Translations under genes and position numbers: made by a program
Notes under the pieces: generated by a model
Databases searched by the model: none
What the model saw: the letters and a program-made list of their open reading frames with translations, nothing else
What the model was told of the DNA's origin: nothing
Shown here: in pieces, positions 37,171 through 46,736 of the stretch
Numbering within the stretch: the stretch's first letter is position 1
Layout: every line of letters begins with the position of its first letter
NCBI GenBank assembly: GCA_963975935.1
Contig: CAXBIQ010000001.1
Location: forward strand, 310,001-374,000
From: Planktosalinus sp963975935
GTDB lineage: Bacteria; Bacteroidota; Bacteroidia; Flavobacteriales; Flavobacteriaceae
Length of the DNA: 64,000 bases
Direction: 5' to 3'

Positions 37171-38202
37171 ATGTACATCACAATCACACCTCAAAAAATG
37201 GGCGGTAACTTTTCCAAAAGTTCAGCAGATTTTGTTGGCTATTTAGAGAAGGAAAACCAAGGATTAGAACATCAGGATATGGAACATTTTTTCAATCAAT
37301 ATGGCGATGAGATTTCCGCTGAAGAAGTAGTCAAAGAAATAGATGGTAATACCGCAAAATTGGAAAAACACGAACCAAGATTCTATTCAATTACCGTGAG
37401 CCCTTCAAAATATGAATTGCGAAAACTTCAGAACAGTAGTGAAGATTTAAAGAGATATGCTCGCGAGTTGATGAAGGATTATGTGGCTTCATTTAATAGG
37501 GAAATCAAAGGACGACCTGTCAGTATCGACGACATAAAATATTATGCAAAAATAGAACACCAACGAACCTTTAAGGGGACGGATTTTCAGGTAAAAGAAA
37601 ACCAACCTTTTGCCACGAAAATACTTCAGCTAAAAACTGAAATCCGAAATATTCAAGAAGGGCGAGCTGAAGGAAATATCAAAAAGATGAAAAATGAAAT
37701 TGCCAAACTGGAACGCCAAGCGCCACATCAACAAAATGGAAAACGCATTGTCCAGGGAATGGCGAAAGATGGAAACCAAAGTCATATCCATATCATCGTG
37801 AGCCGAAAGGATGCATCAAACAGATTTAGTTTGTCACCCGGAAGCAAATACAAAGCATCCGATGTGAAGTTGAATGGGGAAACCGTAAAACGAGGTTTTG
37901 ACAGAGACAAGTTTTTTGAGAAAGCTGAAAAGACGTTTGACAAGACTTTTGGGTACAAACGCAATTTTGCCGAAACCTACAAAGCACGAAAGGATTTTGT
38001 GAAAAATCCCAATCTCTATTTCGCTGCCTTGATGAAATTACCAGCAAATGAAAAGGCATTGGCTTTCAAAATGATTACAAAAACAGGTCTGCCAATAGTG
38101 CCAAGTATTCCAGTTAGTCAAACACAAATCGCACTTCGGATTTTCAAAAGGTTAAGACGTGGTGCTGAAGTGGCCATTAAATCAAGTTCAATAGGGATTT
38201 AG
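37171..38202 (+). CDS. Relaxase-like mobilisation protein (DUF5712 / MobB type)
   Basis: 343 residues. The N-terminus MYITITPQKMGGNFSKSSADFVGYLEKEN and the central GNQSHIHIIVSRKDASNRFSLSP block (split over residues 205-228) fit the DUF5712 mobilisation family of Bacteroidota elements. The HIH pair corresponds to the metal-binding histidines of relaxases; a nicking Tyr is not certain, with several Tyr near residues 58-62 and 107-122. It should nick and pilot the DNA for transfer. Coupling protein gene follows 3 bp later. Confidence 0.8.
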   Translation: MYITITPQKMGGNFSKSSADFVGYLEKENQGLEHQDMEHFFNQYGDEISAEEVVKEIDGNTAKLEKHEPRFYSITVSPSKYELRKLQNSSEDLKRYARELMKDYVASFNREIKGRPVSIDDIKYYAKIEHQRTFKGTDFQVKENQPFATKILQLKTEIRNIQEGRAEGNIKKMKNEIAKLERQAPHQQNGKRIVQGMAKDGNQSHIHIIVSRKDASNRFSLSPGSKYKASDVKLNGETVKRGFDRDKFFEKAEKTFDKTFGYKRNFAETYKARKDFVKNPNLYFAALMKLPANEKALAFKMITKTGLPIVPSIPVSQTQIALRIFKRLRRGAEVAIKSSSIGI

Positions 38203-38205
38203 CGT

Positions 38206-39786
38206 ATGGAAATAGACAATTTCATAACAATACTTTCAATTATTGGTCTAACCAGTACTATTTTCTATGTAATGTTTCGGGTAAGTAAGTATGCGTTTCT
38301 ATTGAATATCATAATGCTTTCGGTCTTCGTTTTCTATTTAACTGAAGTTAACGAATTTGTATCGATATTGCTGTATTTGGTTTGTCCTCTAATGCTAATT
38401 AATATTGGATTGTATGTCTTTCTGCATAAAACTGAAAATGTACAAAATAGCGACACAAAGTATCAAGTCAATTTCGCTACAACTAAAGGAAATTTCAAAT
38501 TGGAAAACATCAAAAGGGGCGCATCCATAATTGGTTCTGCCGGAAGTGGAAAGACAGAAAGTGTAGTTTATGGATTTTTGAAACATTTCCGAAAAGAGAG
38601 CTTTTGCGGAATCATTCACGACTATAAAGATTTTGAGCTGACCGAAATGGCTTATCCTCTTTTTAGGGATAGCAATATTCCATTTAAGGTTATTTCATTC
38701 GATAAAATCATCCACAGGGTAAATCCTATCGCACCACGCTATTTAGAGAACGAGGAAAGCGTAAACGAAGTCTCACGTGTATTAATCGAAAACCTTTTAG
38801 AACAAAGAGAAAGTGGCACAACAGGAACAACCAAATTCTTTAACGATGCAGCGGAAGGTTTGATAGGTGGATTGATCTGGAAACTGAAATGCGATTACCC
38901 CAAATACTGTACGTTACCACATTTAATAGCCATATATCAAATGCTCGATACCGATAGCCTAATCCAGTTTTTGGAAACCAACACCACATCAAGAGCGATG
39001 GCAGATGCATTTATAAGCGGAAAGGATTCGGATAGACAGACAGCTGGCGTAAAAAGTACCTTGGCAAATGCACTAAAACGAATTAGTACACAGCGTATTT
39101 TTATGGCACTATCCGCAGACGAAGTGCCATTGAACATCAATAGCGAGGAAAATCCGGCAATAATTTCCGTGGTAAACAACCCAAAATATGAAACCTCTTA
39201 TTCGCCAGTTATTGCCACTATTATCCACACAATAACAAAACAAATGAGCGTGCGAAATTCCAAACCTTCGTTCTTGTTAATGGAAGAAGCGCCGACAATT
39301 CGGCTATTAAATATGCATCGTATTCCAGCAACTTTAAGAAGTTATGATATTGCTACCATCTATGTAATGCAGGACAAGATACAGAACGATATGATGTATG
39401 GCGACAAGGCGAGCAAAGCGATTTTGAGCAATCTATCCTATCAGTTTTTCGGCAAGGTCAACGACCCAGATACCGCCAAATATTACGAACGCTTTTTTGA
39501 AATTATTAAAGACCCAACTAAAAGCATCAGTCGTGGCCATAATCTCGATTTTGATACTCGCATTACAACCGGGGAAAAGGAAATTCCAAAAATTAGAGCT
39601 GGTGTGTTCTTCAGATTGAAACAGGGAGAATTTATCACGTATGCAGATGGGAAGGATAAGAAAGTACATTTTAAACTATCTAACATCATCAGGCAGCTAC
39701 CGAAGGAATCAAAGCAATTTTCTCAGGCTGATTTAGAAGCTAATTTTGAGCGGGTTTATGAGGAGGTGAAGTCAATTTTTAATTAG
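38206..39786 (+). CDS. VirD4/TraD-like type IV coupling protein
   Basis: Two or three N-terminal membrane helices (residues 8-75) precede an ATPase with Walker A GSAGSGKT (110-117) and Walker B LLMEEAP (about 362-368). A late QDKIQNDMMYG / SNLSYQFFGKV region is typical of TraG/TraD coupling ATPases, equivalent to MobC in Bacteroides elements. At 526 residues it is compact. It brings the nicked DNA-relaxase complex to the mating pore. It ends 2 bp from the convergent HEPN-like gene. Confidence 0.88.
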   Translation: MEIDNFITILSIIGLTSTIFYVMFRVSKYAFLLNIIMLSVFVFYLTEVNEFVSILLYLVCPLMLINIGLYVFLHKTENVQNSDTKYQVNFATTKGNFKLENIKRGASIIGSAGSGKTESVVYGFLKHFRKESFCGIIHDYKDFELTEMAYPLFRDSNIPFKVISFDKIIHRVNPIAPRYLENEESVNEVSRVLIENLLEQRESGTTGTTKFFNDAAEGLIGGLIWKLKCDYPKYCTLPHLIAIYQMLDTDSLIQFLETNTTSRAMADAFISGKDSDRQTAGVKSTLANALKRISTQRIFMALSADEVPLNINSEENPAIISVVNNPKYETSYSPVIATIIHTITKQMSVRNSKPSFLLMEEAPTIRLLNMHRIPATLRSYDIATIYVMQDKIQNDMMYGDKASKAILSNLSYQFFGKVNDPDTAKYYERFFEIIKDPTKSISRGHNLDFDTRITTGEKEIPKIRAGVFFRLKQGEFITYADGKDKKVHFKLSNIIRQLPKESKQFSQADLEANFERVYEEVKSIFN

Positions 39787-39787
39787 C

Positions 39788-40318
39788 TTAACCTTTTGGT
39801 ATCCAAAATTCCAAGTCAAAATTTCGAAGTCTTTCGATAAATGCTTTCTGCGAAACCATAATATCTTCTATTTTACATACGAGTTTTTTGATATACGTAA
39901 GTCTAACCGATTTTCCGTGACCAAAAGACCATCTTTTACCATTGGGTTCTTTTTCAAATTTCATTTTGGGATTGATACAATGGATAATGATATCATTGTC
40001 CTTAGCTATGGGCTCTGACCATATACCGTGAATGAAAGAGTTGCGTTCTGATTTTATATAACTTACTTCATTTAAAATTTCAGCCAGAATTTTCTTTTCG
40101 TAGTCATATTTTACATTTATCGTTTTAATGAGTTTGATATTCGCATCAAGACTATTCTTTTCAAAAAGATAAGCATTGAGAACATCATCATCTGATATAA
40201 ATGCCCCGAGCATATCTCGGACAAGTACTTCCATTTTGGCAAATCTATCGGAGAGCAGTCCTATATAGAAATAAAATTCTTTTTCGATGTCTTCATATTC
40301 TTTGTAACGTTTTGCCAT
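39788..40318 (-). CDS. HEPN-like helical protein
   Basis: 176 residues, nearly all helical. Residues 92-97 read RNSFIH within IKSERNSFIHGIW, matching the Rx4-6H ribonuclease motif of HEPN proteins (Arg92, Asn93, His97). The family itself is not certain. If HEPN, it would cut RNA when activated. It is encoded tail-to-tail with the coupling protein and 70 bp downstream of a second HEPN-like gene on the same strand. Confidence 0.6.
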   Translation of the reverse strand: MAKRYKEYEDIEKEFYFYIGLLSDRFAKMEVLVRDMLGAFISDDDVLNAYLFEKNSLDANIKLIKTINVKYDYEKKILAEILNEVSYIKSERNSFIHGIWSEPIAKDNDIIIHCINPKMKFEKEPNGKRWSFGHGKSVRLTYIKKLVCKIEDIMVSQKAFIERLRNFDLEFWIPKG

Positions 40319-40387
40319 AATTTAAAAACCAGTTTGTTTTAATTAATAATTTTTCTATTGCGTCTAAGTTCCTTTTATTCATTCCTC

Positions 40388-41779
40388 TTAATCAGACTTG
40401 TCGAAATTAATATTACGAATAGATTTGTATGATTTCCAATAATTTTTATCAGTCATTAACCCTGGAATAACGTCGTCATAGCCAAATTCATATGGATACT
40501 CTTCAAGGAGCTCAGTCCTATATTTAGAGATATGGTCCCCGTAAAACTGTGTGATGTTTTTGTGGTTTCTAACAATGTCAAAAATGGATTGAGAAAGCAA
40601 CTTTGCATAGCGTTCTTCGGACCTGGATTGTTTCGTATGGATAATTTCATTTCTTAGGTTTTCAAGCTCAATAAAAGGCATCCACCAGTCCTCACGAGTT
40701 GGGTCAGGAGAATTCAAAATTGGGCGTATCACTTTTTTAAACTTTTCACGTAGTTCAAATTTTCGTTCGATTGCTTCTTTGGAATATATGGTTTTTACAC
40801 CATTGGCTTCTGTTTGGTATTCCCATCCTGCTGGTATACATATATTAGCAAAAGCTTCCAAGGCTGTATATGCAAATATGACCGCCTGAATAATTATCTC
40901 AAAATAGTCGTAATACTCTTTTTGTTTTTCTAAAGAAGGAAAACTACCATGCCATTGTTTATGTCGTGGCAAAATGACTTTTTCGTAAAACTCCATAGCC
41001 TGATTCAGGCATCTATCAGCAATATTGGAGTACAATGCTACGTCATTGGGCTGAATAAGCATCGTTTCTAAGTGGTCAAATACTAATACCCAATTGGAAT
41101 CAAAGATAAATCGATGAGTAAAATTATCCTGATTGAGTATTATGTGGGGTTTTTTGACTCGCCAATCCCTGTCCTTTCTGTAGTCTTTGGTAATTTCTTT
41201 ACCAACTTCCAATATTGGGTTGAGTACCTTCCAACTACCATCTGTAAAGGTTAAATACTTTTTGTTGTTCTTTCTTGAATATGAAGTTTGTATGGCAGTT
41301 TTCAATTCACTTTCTTTTTCTTGATGTAAGTGAGCGATTGTATCAAAGGCAGAAGCCAACATAGTTACATAATCGATTTTCTCTGGTAGAGGATGAAAAA
41401 GAAATTTTAAGATGTATGTATTCTCAAGTTCAAAGTGGAGTGAAAATGGCGCCATCTCAATACCATCTATTTGTGACATACTTTTAAAAATTTCTAGAAA
41501 TAAATCAAATTTTTCTAAAAAGTCGTTATATGCTTCTGATAATGGAGCTACGTGATTTTCTATAAAAGGTATAGATGCGAAGATTTCGAAAAGTGACGAA
41601 TTGTAAATCCAATCTCTGTCATCTATATCTGGCTCATCTGATGGAACTACATCCACTGAAATTTCAACAGGAGTTTTTTTTGTTTTTAAATTTTCGATCA
41701 AGACTTTATCAGTATAAAGTTTGAATTCTTTTCTATCCGTATGAATTAATATATCTTTTTCAATCTTTGGGTAATTCAT
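40388..41779 (-). CDS. Large protein with C-terminal HEPN-like motif
   Basis: 463 residues from the ATG at 41779 (MNYPKIEKDIL); the open frame upstream crosses the promoter region. The first 300 residues show no known domain. The C-terminal helical third contains ELENLRNEIIHTKQ, where RNEIIH (about residues 374-379) again fits Rx4H of HEPN domains. It lies divergent from the HipB gene across a 55-bp shared promoter region. A defence or toxin function is inference from motif and neighbours. Confidence 0.55.
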   Translation of the reverse strand: MNYPKIEKDILIHTDRKEFKLYTDKVLIENLKTKKTPVEISVDVVPSDEPDIDDRDWIYNSSLFEIFASIPFIENHVAPLSEAYNDFLEKFDLFLEIFKSMSQIDGIEMAPFSLHFELENTYILKFLFHPLPEKIDYVTMLASAFDTIAHLHQEKESELKTAIQTSYSRKNNKKYLTFTDGSWKVLNPILEVGKEITKDYRKDRDWRVKKPHIILNQDNFTHRFIFDSNWVLVFDHLETMLIQPNDVALYSNIADRCLNQAMEFYEKVILPRHKQWHGSFPSLEKQKEYYDYFEIIIQAVIFAYTALEAFANICIPAGWEYQTEANGVKTIYSKEAIERKFELREKFKKVIRPILNSPDPTREDWWMPFIELENLRNEIIHTKQSRSEERYAKLLSQSIFDIVRNHKNITQFYGDHISKYRTELLEEYPYEFGYDDVIPGLMTDKNYWKSYKSIRNINFDKSD

Positions 41780-41784
41780 AAAAT

Positions 41785-41831
41785 GTTGTTTATTTACTAC
41801 AAAAGTAATATATTTGTCGCAAATAAACAAC
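41785..41831 (+). promoter_or_regulatory. Promoter and inverted-repeat operator of the HipBA-TIR operon
   Basis: TTG at 41786-41788 and TATATTTG at 41809-41816 with a 20-bp spacer match the flavobacterial consensus. The promoter is flanked by perfect 11-bp arms, gttgtttattt at 41785-41795 and aaataaacaac at 41821-41831. The second arm also touches the start of hipB. This is the expected layout for autorepression by HipB, and it could affect the divergent gene as well. Confidence 0.75.
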
Positions 41832-41834
41832 AAA

Positions 41835-42122
41835 ATGAATTCTAAGAAAACAATTATTCTTCCAAAGTATCAGAAGATTTTTGAAAACATAGGTGAGAAT
41901 ATAAAGCTAGCCAGAAAGAGAAGAAAGCTTACTACCGAGCAAGTTTCAGAACGTGCAGGTATTCATAGAGCCACCCTTTATCGTATTGAAAAAGGCGATC
42001 CGGCCGTAGCTATTGGTTTGTACTTTAATGTATTTAGGGTGCTCAATCTTCAAGATGATTTTCTAAAGTTAGCGGTGGATGATGAATTTGGTAGAAAACT
42101 ACAAGACCTTGATTTATTATAA
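41835..42122 (+). CDS. hipB: HipB-like XRE-family antitoxin/repressor
   Basis: 95 residues from the ATG at 41835. A helix-turn-helix of the XRE family covers about residues 17-70 (IKLARKRRKLTTEQVSERAG then RATLYRIEKGD). It is paired with hipA 5 bp downstream, the normal HipBA arrangement. It should bind the inverted repeat directly upstream, repress the operon and neutralise HipA. A TTG seven codons upstream is an unlikely alternative start. Confidence 0.88.
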   Translation: MNSKKTIILPKYQKIFENIGENIKLARKRRKLTTEQVSERAGIHRATLYRIEKGDPAVAIGLYFNVFRVLNLQDDFLKLAVDDEFGRKLQDLDLL

Positions 42123-42127
42123 ATATT

Positions 42128-43378
42128 ATGGCAACAGGAAAATTTGATATATACGTATTTGCAGATTGGGCAGCTTTAGAGAAACCAACCTTGGTAGGTA
42201 TACTTTCCGCTCATTTTGCTAAAGGAAAAAAAGCTTTTAGTTTTGAGTATGACAAGGATTGGTTAAAAACCGATGCACAAAGATTGTTAGACCCGGACAT
42301 AGAATTTTATTCAGGTCCACAATATCCAGCTAACAAAGAGAATTTCGGTATTTTTTTAGATAGTATGCCAGACACTTGGGGTAAGACTTTAATGAAACGT
42401 AGGGCTGCTCAAGATGCCAGAGCAAAGAATGAAAAGGCACCTACACTTTATGAAATAGATTATTTGCTTGGGGTTTTTGACGAAAGTAGAATGGGTGCTT
42501 TGCGTTTTAAAACTGAACTGGAAGGACCTTTTTTAGATAACGATGCTCAAAGCCCAACACCACCGTGGTCTTCGCTTGGAGAATTACAAGAAGCAGCAAA
42601 ACAATTAGAAAGTGATGACCAAAGTGAGGCAATAAGAAAATGGATTGCTGTATTGATAGCACCAGGTTCATCATTGGGGGGTGCTAGACCAAAGGCAAAT
42701 ATTTTTGACCTTAAGAAGAATCTTTGGATTGCGAAGTTTCCATCAAAGACAGATACCATAGATAAAGCCGTTTGGGAGTTTTTAGCCTATAGACTAGCCA
42801 CTGCTTCAGGAATACATATGGCAGAATCCAAAATAGAAAAAATAAGCGGTCAGTACCATACGTTTCTGACCAAAAGATTTGATCGAGAGACTGAAAAACG
42901 CATTCACTTTGCTTCAGCTATGACGATGACAGGTAATACAGAGGATATTATAAAAGAGTCTGCGCCAAGTTATCTCGAAATTGTAGAATTCATAGAAAAT
43001 TATGGTGTGGATGTCGAGGCTAATTTACATCAACTTTGGCGACGTATAGTATTTAATATAGCGATATCTAATACGGATGACCATTTGCGAAATCACGGAT
43101 TTATATTAACCGAAAAAGGTTGGGTTTTATCACCTGCTTATGACTTAAACCCCTCGATAGAGAAAGATGGTTTGTCTCTAAATATAGATATGGATGATAA
43201 CGCTTTAAGTTTTGATTTGGCTAAAAGTGTTGGCGAATATTTTAGATTAAATAATACAGAGATGGAAACTATTTTAAACGAAGTGTTATCCGTAGTGAAG
43301 AATTGGAAAACTGTGGCACAAGAAATAGGAATCAAAAATGCAGAAATTGAATTGATGGCTGGAGCCTTCAGGTGGTAA
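42128..43378 (+). CDS. hipA: HipA-family serine/threonine kinase toxin
   Basis: 416 residues with HipA motifs in order: SSLGGARPKA (about 180-190, ATP loop), the catalytic NTDDHLRNHGF (about 314-324) and the metal-binding DLNP (about 339-342). Known HipA proteins phosphorylate glutamyl-tRNA synthetase and stop translation, while relatives have other targets. Next gene starts 18 bp downstream on the same strand, so HipA is probably co-expressed with the TIR set, unlike ordinary two-gene hipBA modules. Confidence 0.92.
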   Translation: MATGKFDIYVFADWAALEKPTLVGILSAHFAKGKKAFSFEYDKDWLKTDAQRLLDPDIEFYSGPQYPANKENFGIFLDSMPDTWGKTLMKRRAAQDARAKNEKAPTLYEIDYLLGVFDESRMGALRFKTELEGPFLDNDAQSPTPPWSSLGELQEAAKQLESDDQSEAIRKWIAVLIAPGSSLGGARPKANIFDLKKNLWIAKFPSKTDTIDKAVWEFLAYRLATASGIHMAESKIEKISGQYHTFLTKRFDRETEKRIHFASAMTMTGNTEDIIKESAPSYLEIVEFIENYGVDVEANLHQLWRRIVFNIAISNTDDHLRNHGFILTEKGWVLSPAYDLNPSIEKDGLSLNIDMDDNALSFDLAKSVGEYFRLNNTEMETILNEVLSVVKNWKTVAQEIGIKNAEIELMAGAFRW

Positions 43379-43396
43379 GAGAAGCAAGAAAATCAG

Positions 43397-45319
43397 ATGA
43401 GTTATATAACAATTAAAAACGATGAGCAGAAAAATTATGGGTTGGTTCGCAAGACGGACTTAAATCTAAGAGCAAAATATCCCGAACTTCAAACCTTGAT
43501 TTATCAAACTTCGGACGGCTCTTTCATCATTTATATCAAAAACAGAAAGGTTGATTTTGGTACTATCGAAGAAGAATTTGAAAAATCCGTTAAACCTATT
43601 TTTCTTCCAGTTGCAATTTCTACAAGAAAACCTAAAGGGAAAACCAAATTAATTCCATCTTTAGAGGATAGGGATATCCCCAAAGGAATGCAAGGGGTGC
43701 TAATGCCAATGTCTCGATGGGCAGATATGTTAATGTCTAAGTTTCCACATATTAATTTTTATAAAATAACGGATGAACAAGGAATTTTAAACATTCATAT
43801 AGCTAATTACTGGATAGAACTAAGCGGTATCCGAAAAAAACAGTTTTTGACAAGGTTTCAAGAAGGGAATCTCATAGATTTCTTAAAAAGACACCAAAGT
43901 GGGCTGGAATTTAGAATACATATAGACGAACTTGAAAGTCCGCCAACTCAGCAGAATGGGTTTTCAAAAGATGAAGCTACTGTTTACTATTGCAATCATA
44001 TTGTTCGAAACAAGCCTAAATTCATACAACGTGACGAATCAATCTGGTACGATAATATCAATGCTATTTACGAAGGTAATTTTAGAAAAAATGGTCTCTT
44101 CTTTCTCAACGAAAATGAGTATGCGTGTTATATTGACTTTAGCGTCTTTCCAAATGTAGATTTGCGCTATTGCATCTTGTTATACCAACGTATATTCTTA
44201 TCGCCGCCCATAATCAAAAATATGGACGAGTGGTTCAAACAGCTATCCATAAAAAGGTCAGATTTCCTCGAATTAATTCTGCGTGAACGTATCACGTTGA
44301 TTCTCGTTCAGGATATTTCACGTTATGACAGGAAGTTTCTTGACGAAGTTTTTGCTTTAAAACCCGATGCTATTGTTTCTAGAAGAGCTGTAGCTTGCTT
44401 GCAACAATGTGATATAGTTGAAACTGCGGATAACTACCTATTTGGTGATGGGATTTCTATAAAAGAACTAAAATTTATAAGTGAGATAGTTGCGAAAAAA
44501 AGCAAAATGGATGCTTCTATCCTTTTTAAAACGTTGACCTGGCCCATTACTGCCAAGCGTGAAAGTTTTGACGTTTTACAATTGGGAGGGATTCTAAGCG
44601 CTTCGGTTTATGGTGTAAACAAAATTATTGACAATCCACCTCAGGGAAACATTAGTGAGAGTAGTGAGTTTATGCTCAATGTATTTTCCTATGCGGCGCA
44701 CCTTTCTAATTCATTGAATGCTACATATTTCCCAGTAAAAGGACAAGACGGATTTACGGATGCTACCTACACAGAAACTATGGGTACTTTATTAAACTTC
44801 TATAAACGGGCAACAATCAATTCTCTTAAAGATTTTGTTGATGGTGAACAACAGCTAATAAAGGGGAACACACTTATAGAACCAATAGAGCTTATAAAAA
44901 TGAATGACTACATACCAATACTGGAATTGGAAGAAGTTCTGAGCAAAGAGATTGTATATCCCAACAGCAAGAGGTTGCTTGAAGTTTTGGCTGGTCTCAA
45001 TCCTGAAGAACAAAAGCAAAAGGTTGAATTGTATAATACCGAAGTGCAAAAGTTTCTGAAATCCCAAAGAAAAACAGGCGTTATTATAGATTTAAGTGCG
45101 CAAACACTTAATCTAGCTATTGGTGTGGCCAGTGGTGTACCCACTGGGCCAATGTTGTTCGTGCTTAAGCTGTTGGGCAAAAAAACCTTAAGAAGTTTAA
45201 ATCCCGTTCGACGACTGATGGAAAAAATTGAACTGGCTTTGAATCAAGATGAGAAAGACACTAAGAATATTCACTACCTCTCTCGTATTAACAGAGTAGC
45301 TAAATTGAAAGAGTATTAG
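43397..45319 (+). CDS. 640-residue protein of unknown family, first unknown gene of the TIR operon
   Basis: I do not recognise this protein. Residues 1-180 are mixed alpha/beta and basic; a middle part is rich in aromatic residues (YACYIDFSVFPNVDLRYCILL, split over residues 235-257). Residues about 560-595 form a hydrophobic, Gly-rich segment (LNLAIGVASGVPTGPMLFVL) that could be a membrane or amphipathic helix, followed by a basic tail. It starts 18 bp after hipA and ends 2 bp before the next gene. As a partner of a TIR protein it might be sensor, scaffold or membrane component; none of this is shown. Confidence 0.75.
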   Translation: MSYITIKNDEQKNYGLVRKTDLNLRAKYPELQTLIYQTSDGSFIIYIKNRKVDFGTIEEEFEKSVKPIFLPVAISTRKPKGKTKLIPSLEDRDIPKGMQGVLMPMSRWADMLMSKFPHINFYKITDEQGILNIHIANYWIELSGIRKKQFLTRFQEGNLIDFLKRHQSGLEFRIHIDELESPPTQQNGFSKDEATVYYCNHIVRNKPKFIQRDESIWYDNINAIYEGNFRKNGLFFLNENEYACYIDFSVFPNVDLRYCILLYQRIFLSPPIIKNMDEWFKQLSIKRSDFLELILRERITLILVQDISRYDRKFLDEVFALKPDAIVSRRAVACLQQCDIVETADNYLFGDGISIKELKFISEIVAKKSKMDASILFKTLTWPITAKRESFDVLQLGGILSASVYGVNKIIDNPPQGNISESSEFMLNVFSYAAHLSNSLNATYFPVKGQDGFTDATYTETMGTLLNFYKRATINSLKDFVDGEQQLIKGNTLIEPIELIKMNDYIPILELEEVLSKEIVYPNSKRLLEVLAGLNPEEQKQKVELYNTEVQKFLKSQRKTGVIIDLSAQTLNLAIGVASGVPTGPMLFVLKLLGKKTLRSLNPVRRLMEKIELALNQDEKDTKNIHYLSRINRVAKLKEY

Positions 45320-45321
45320 GT

Positions 45322-46356
45322 ATGGATAGAGAAGAAAGAATAAAACAATATTTAGCATTTGTAGAAGACGAAAAGGCGTGTAAATTGTCTGAAAATGCAA
45401 AACTAATCCAATCCTTCATTAGCTTTTGTGAAACCATAAACATTAAAGTGAGTCTAAGTGATTTTGACTACCAAATGGGATTAGGTGTTTTATGTAATTG
45501 CGAAAATATAGTACTCAAACTTAATGAACATATAAGCGTAGATAAAGAAGGTTTGGTAGATTTTCAAGTTCTCTCAGAATTATTTGAAAAGAAATTGTTT
45601 TCTGAAGGTGCACTTTTTGCACCAAACTATATTCTATTTGCTAGCAATTATTTTAGAAGAGGATTTTATTCTGGTAATAATTTCGCACCAAGGTTTATTG
45701 AGCATTTTTGGAAACACGATTTTCAGTATAATGACGTGAGTATTGTATTGGATTTAGACAGAGTGCGAATAGACATCGGTGGTCCAGTCCTTATTGAAGA
45801 AGATACCTGGTATGGTGGAAAATTCACCAAAGAGATTTCAAAAATAAAAGATGGTGTTTCCAGCTTAAGACCACCACAATATTTAGACGATATAGAACTA
45901 GATTTCCTTTTTTCAAAAGCATATGCGTTGGATGTGTATTGGTACACATATGATGAAATCAAAGTTTTCCAAGCATTAGAATTTAAGCAACCAAGTATAA
46001 CAATTAATATAAATGAAGTAAAATATTTTCCAGTACGCTATGTTCACGCGGAATTTGATATGAATTCAAAAGTATTTCGCCATTTTGATGGGGCACTGCA
46101 ACTCTATACCGAAGATGAATATTTCGAAAGAAGAGATAATAACTTTAACACCAAGACTAAAGGTGAATATCAAGTAAAAAGTAAATCAATAAAGTTATTT
46201 AAAATCAACGGCGATTTGTCCGTTGAAGACTGGATTAAGTTTACAAGTCATTTCTTTGCGAAAAATCCTCTGATTTTAGAATATTTTGAGGGTAAAGAAC
46301 TAGATTACTTGATCCCTTACCTTAATGCGTTTAAAAAAAGTAAAGGAATTAAATAA
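45322..46356 (+). CDS. 344-residue protein of unknown family, TIR operon
   Basis: No family is recognised. The chain is acidic and looks globular, with a helical first 110 residues and a beta-rich second half that includes WYGGKFTKEI, SLRPPQYLDD and YFPVRYVHAEFD. No membrane helix or signal peptide is visible. The ATG lies 2 bp after the preceding stop, and its end is followed within 10 bp by the next start, so it is part of one transcript. Confidence 0.75.
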   Translation: MDREERIKQYLAFVEDEKACKLSENAKLIQSFISFCETINIKVSLSDFDYQMGLGVLCNCENIVLKLNEHISVDKEGLVDFQVLSELFEKKLFSEGALFAPNYILFASNYFRRGFYSGNNFAPRFIEHFWKHDFQYNDVSIVLDLDRVRIDIGGPVLIEEDTWYGGKFTKEISKIKDGVSSLRPPQYLDDIELDFLFSKAYALDVYWYTYDEIKVFQALEFKQPSITININEVKYFPVRYVHAEFDMNSKVFRHFDGALQLYTEDEYFERRDNNFNTKTKGEYQVKSKSIKLFKINGDLSVEDWIKFTSHFFAKNPLILEYFEGKELDYLIPYLNAFKKSKGIK

Positions 46357-46366
46357 CCAAAAAAAT

Positions 46367-46729
46367 ATGAAACTGGAAAAAGAAGAAAAAACAAACGAAA
46401 CTAAAGGAATGCTTTATGAGGCCTATCTGAATAGAGGCTTAAGATTTGATAGACGTCAAAAGCGTGCTTCAAAAATGGAACTTCTCAATCTTATCAATAC
46501 CGAAAACGGAAAAGGATTTAAGTTTCACGGTAGTGCTGAAAAACAACTTGAAGAATTAAAGGTACGCCTTACTAAAGCTACTCAGCTAATGATTAAGCAT
46601 CTTGATTTGGATGATGTAAATGAAAAAGCGCTGATTAATTTCTTAGAAGACATTAAGTACTCACATAACTCTGAAGAAATAGTTCAATTAGTGGATGAAG
46701 CACTTTATTTTACTCAGGAAAATAAATAA
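46367..46729 (+). CDS. Small helical protein, TIR operon
   Basis: 120 residues from the ATG at 46367; the frame begins further upstream inside the preceding gene. It is strongly charged and helical (EKQLEELKVRLTKATQLM and so on), without cysteine or membrane segment. It may be an adaptor or an inhibitor of the TIR protein whose gene starts 7 bp downstream, but no family is recognised. Confidence 0.7.
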   Translation: MKLEKEEKTNETKGMLYEAYLNRGLRFDRRQKRASKMELLNLINTENGKGFKFHGSAEKQLEELKVRLTKATQLMIKHLDLDDVNEKALINFLEDIKYSHNSEEIVQLVDEALYFTQENK

Positions 46730-46736
46730 ATCCTAT

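Noticed and set aside
40319..40387. Separate small gene between the two HEPN-like genes
   Set aside because: Only 69 bp of AT-rich sequence with no usable frame.
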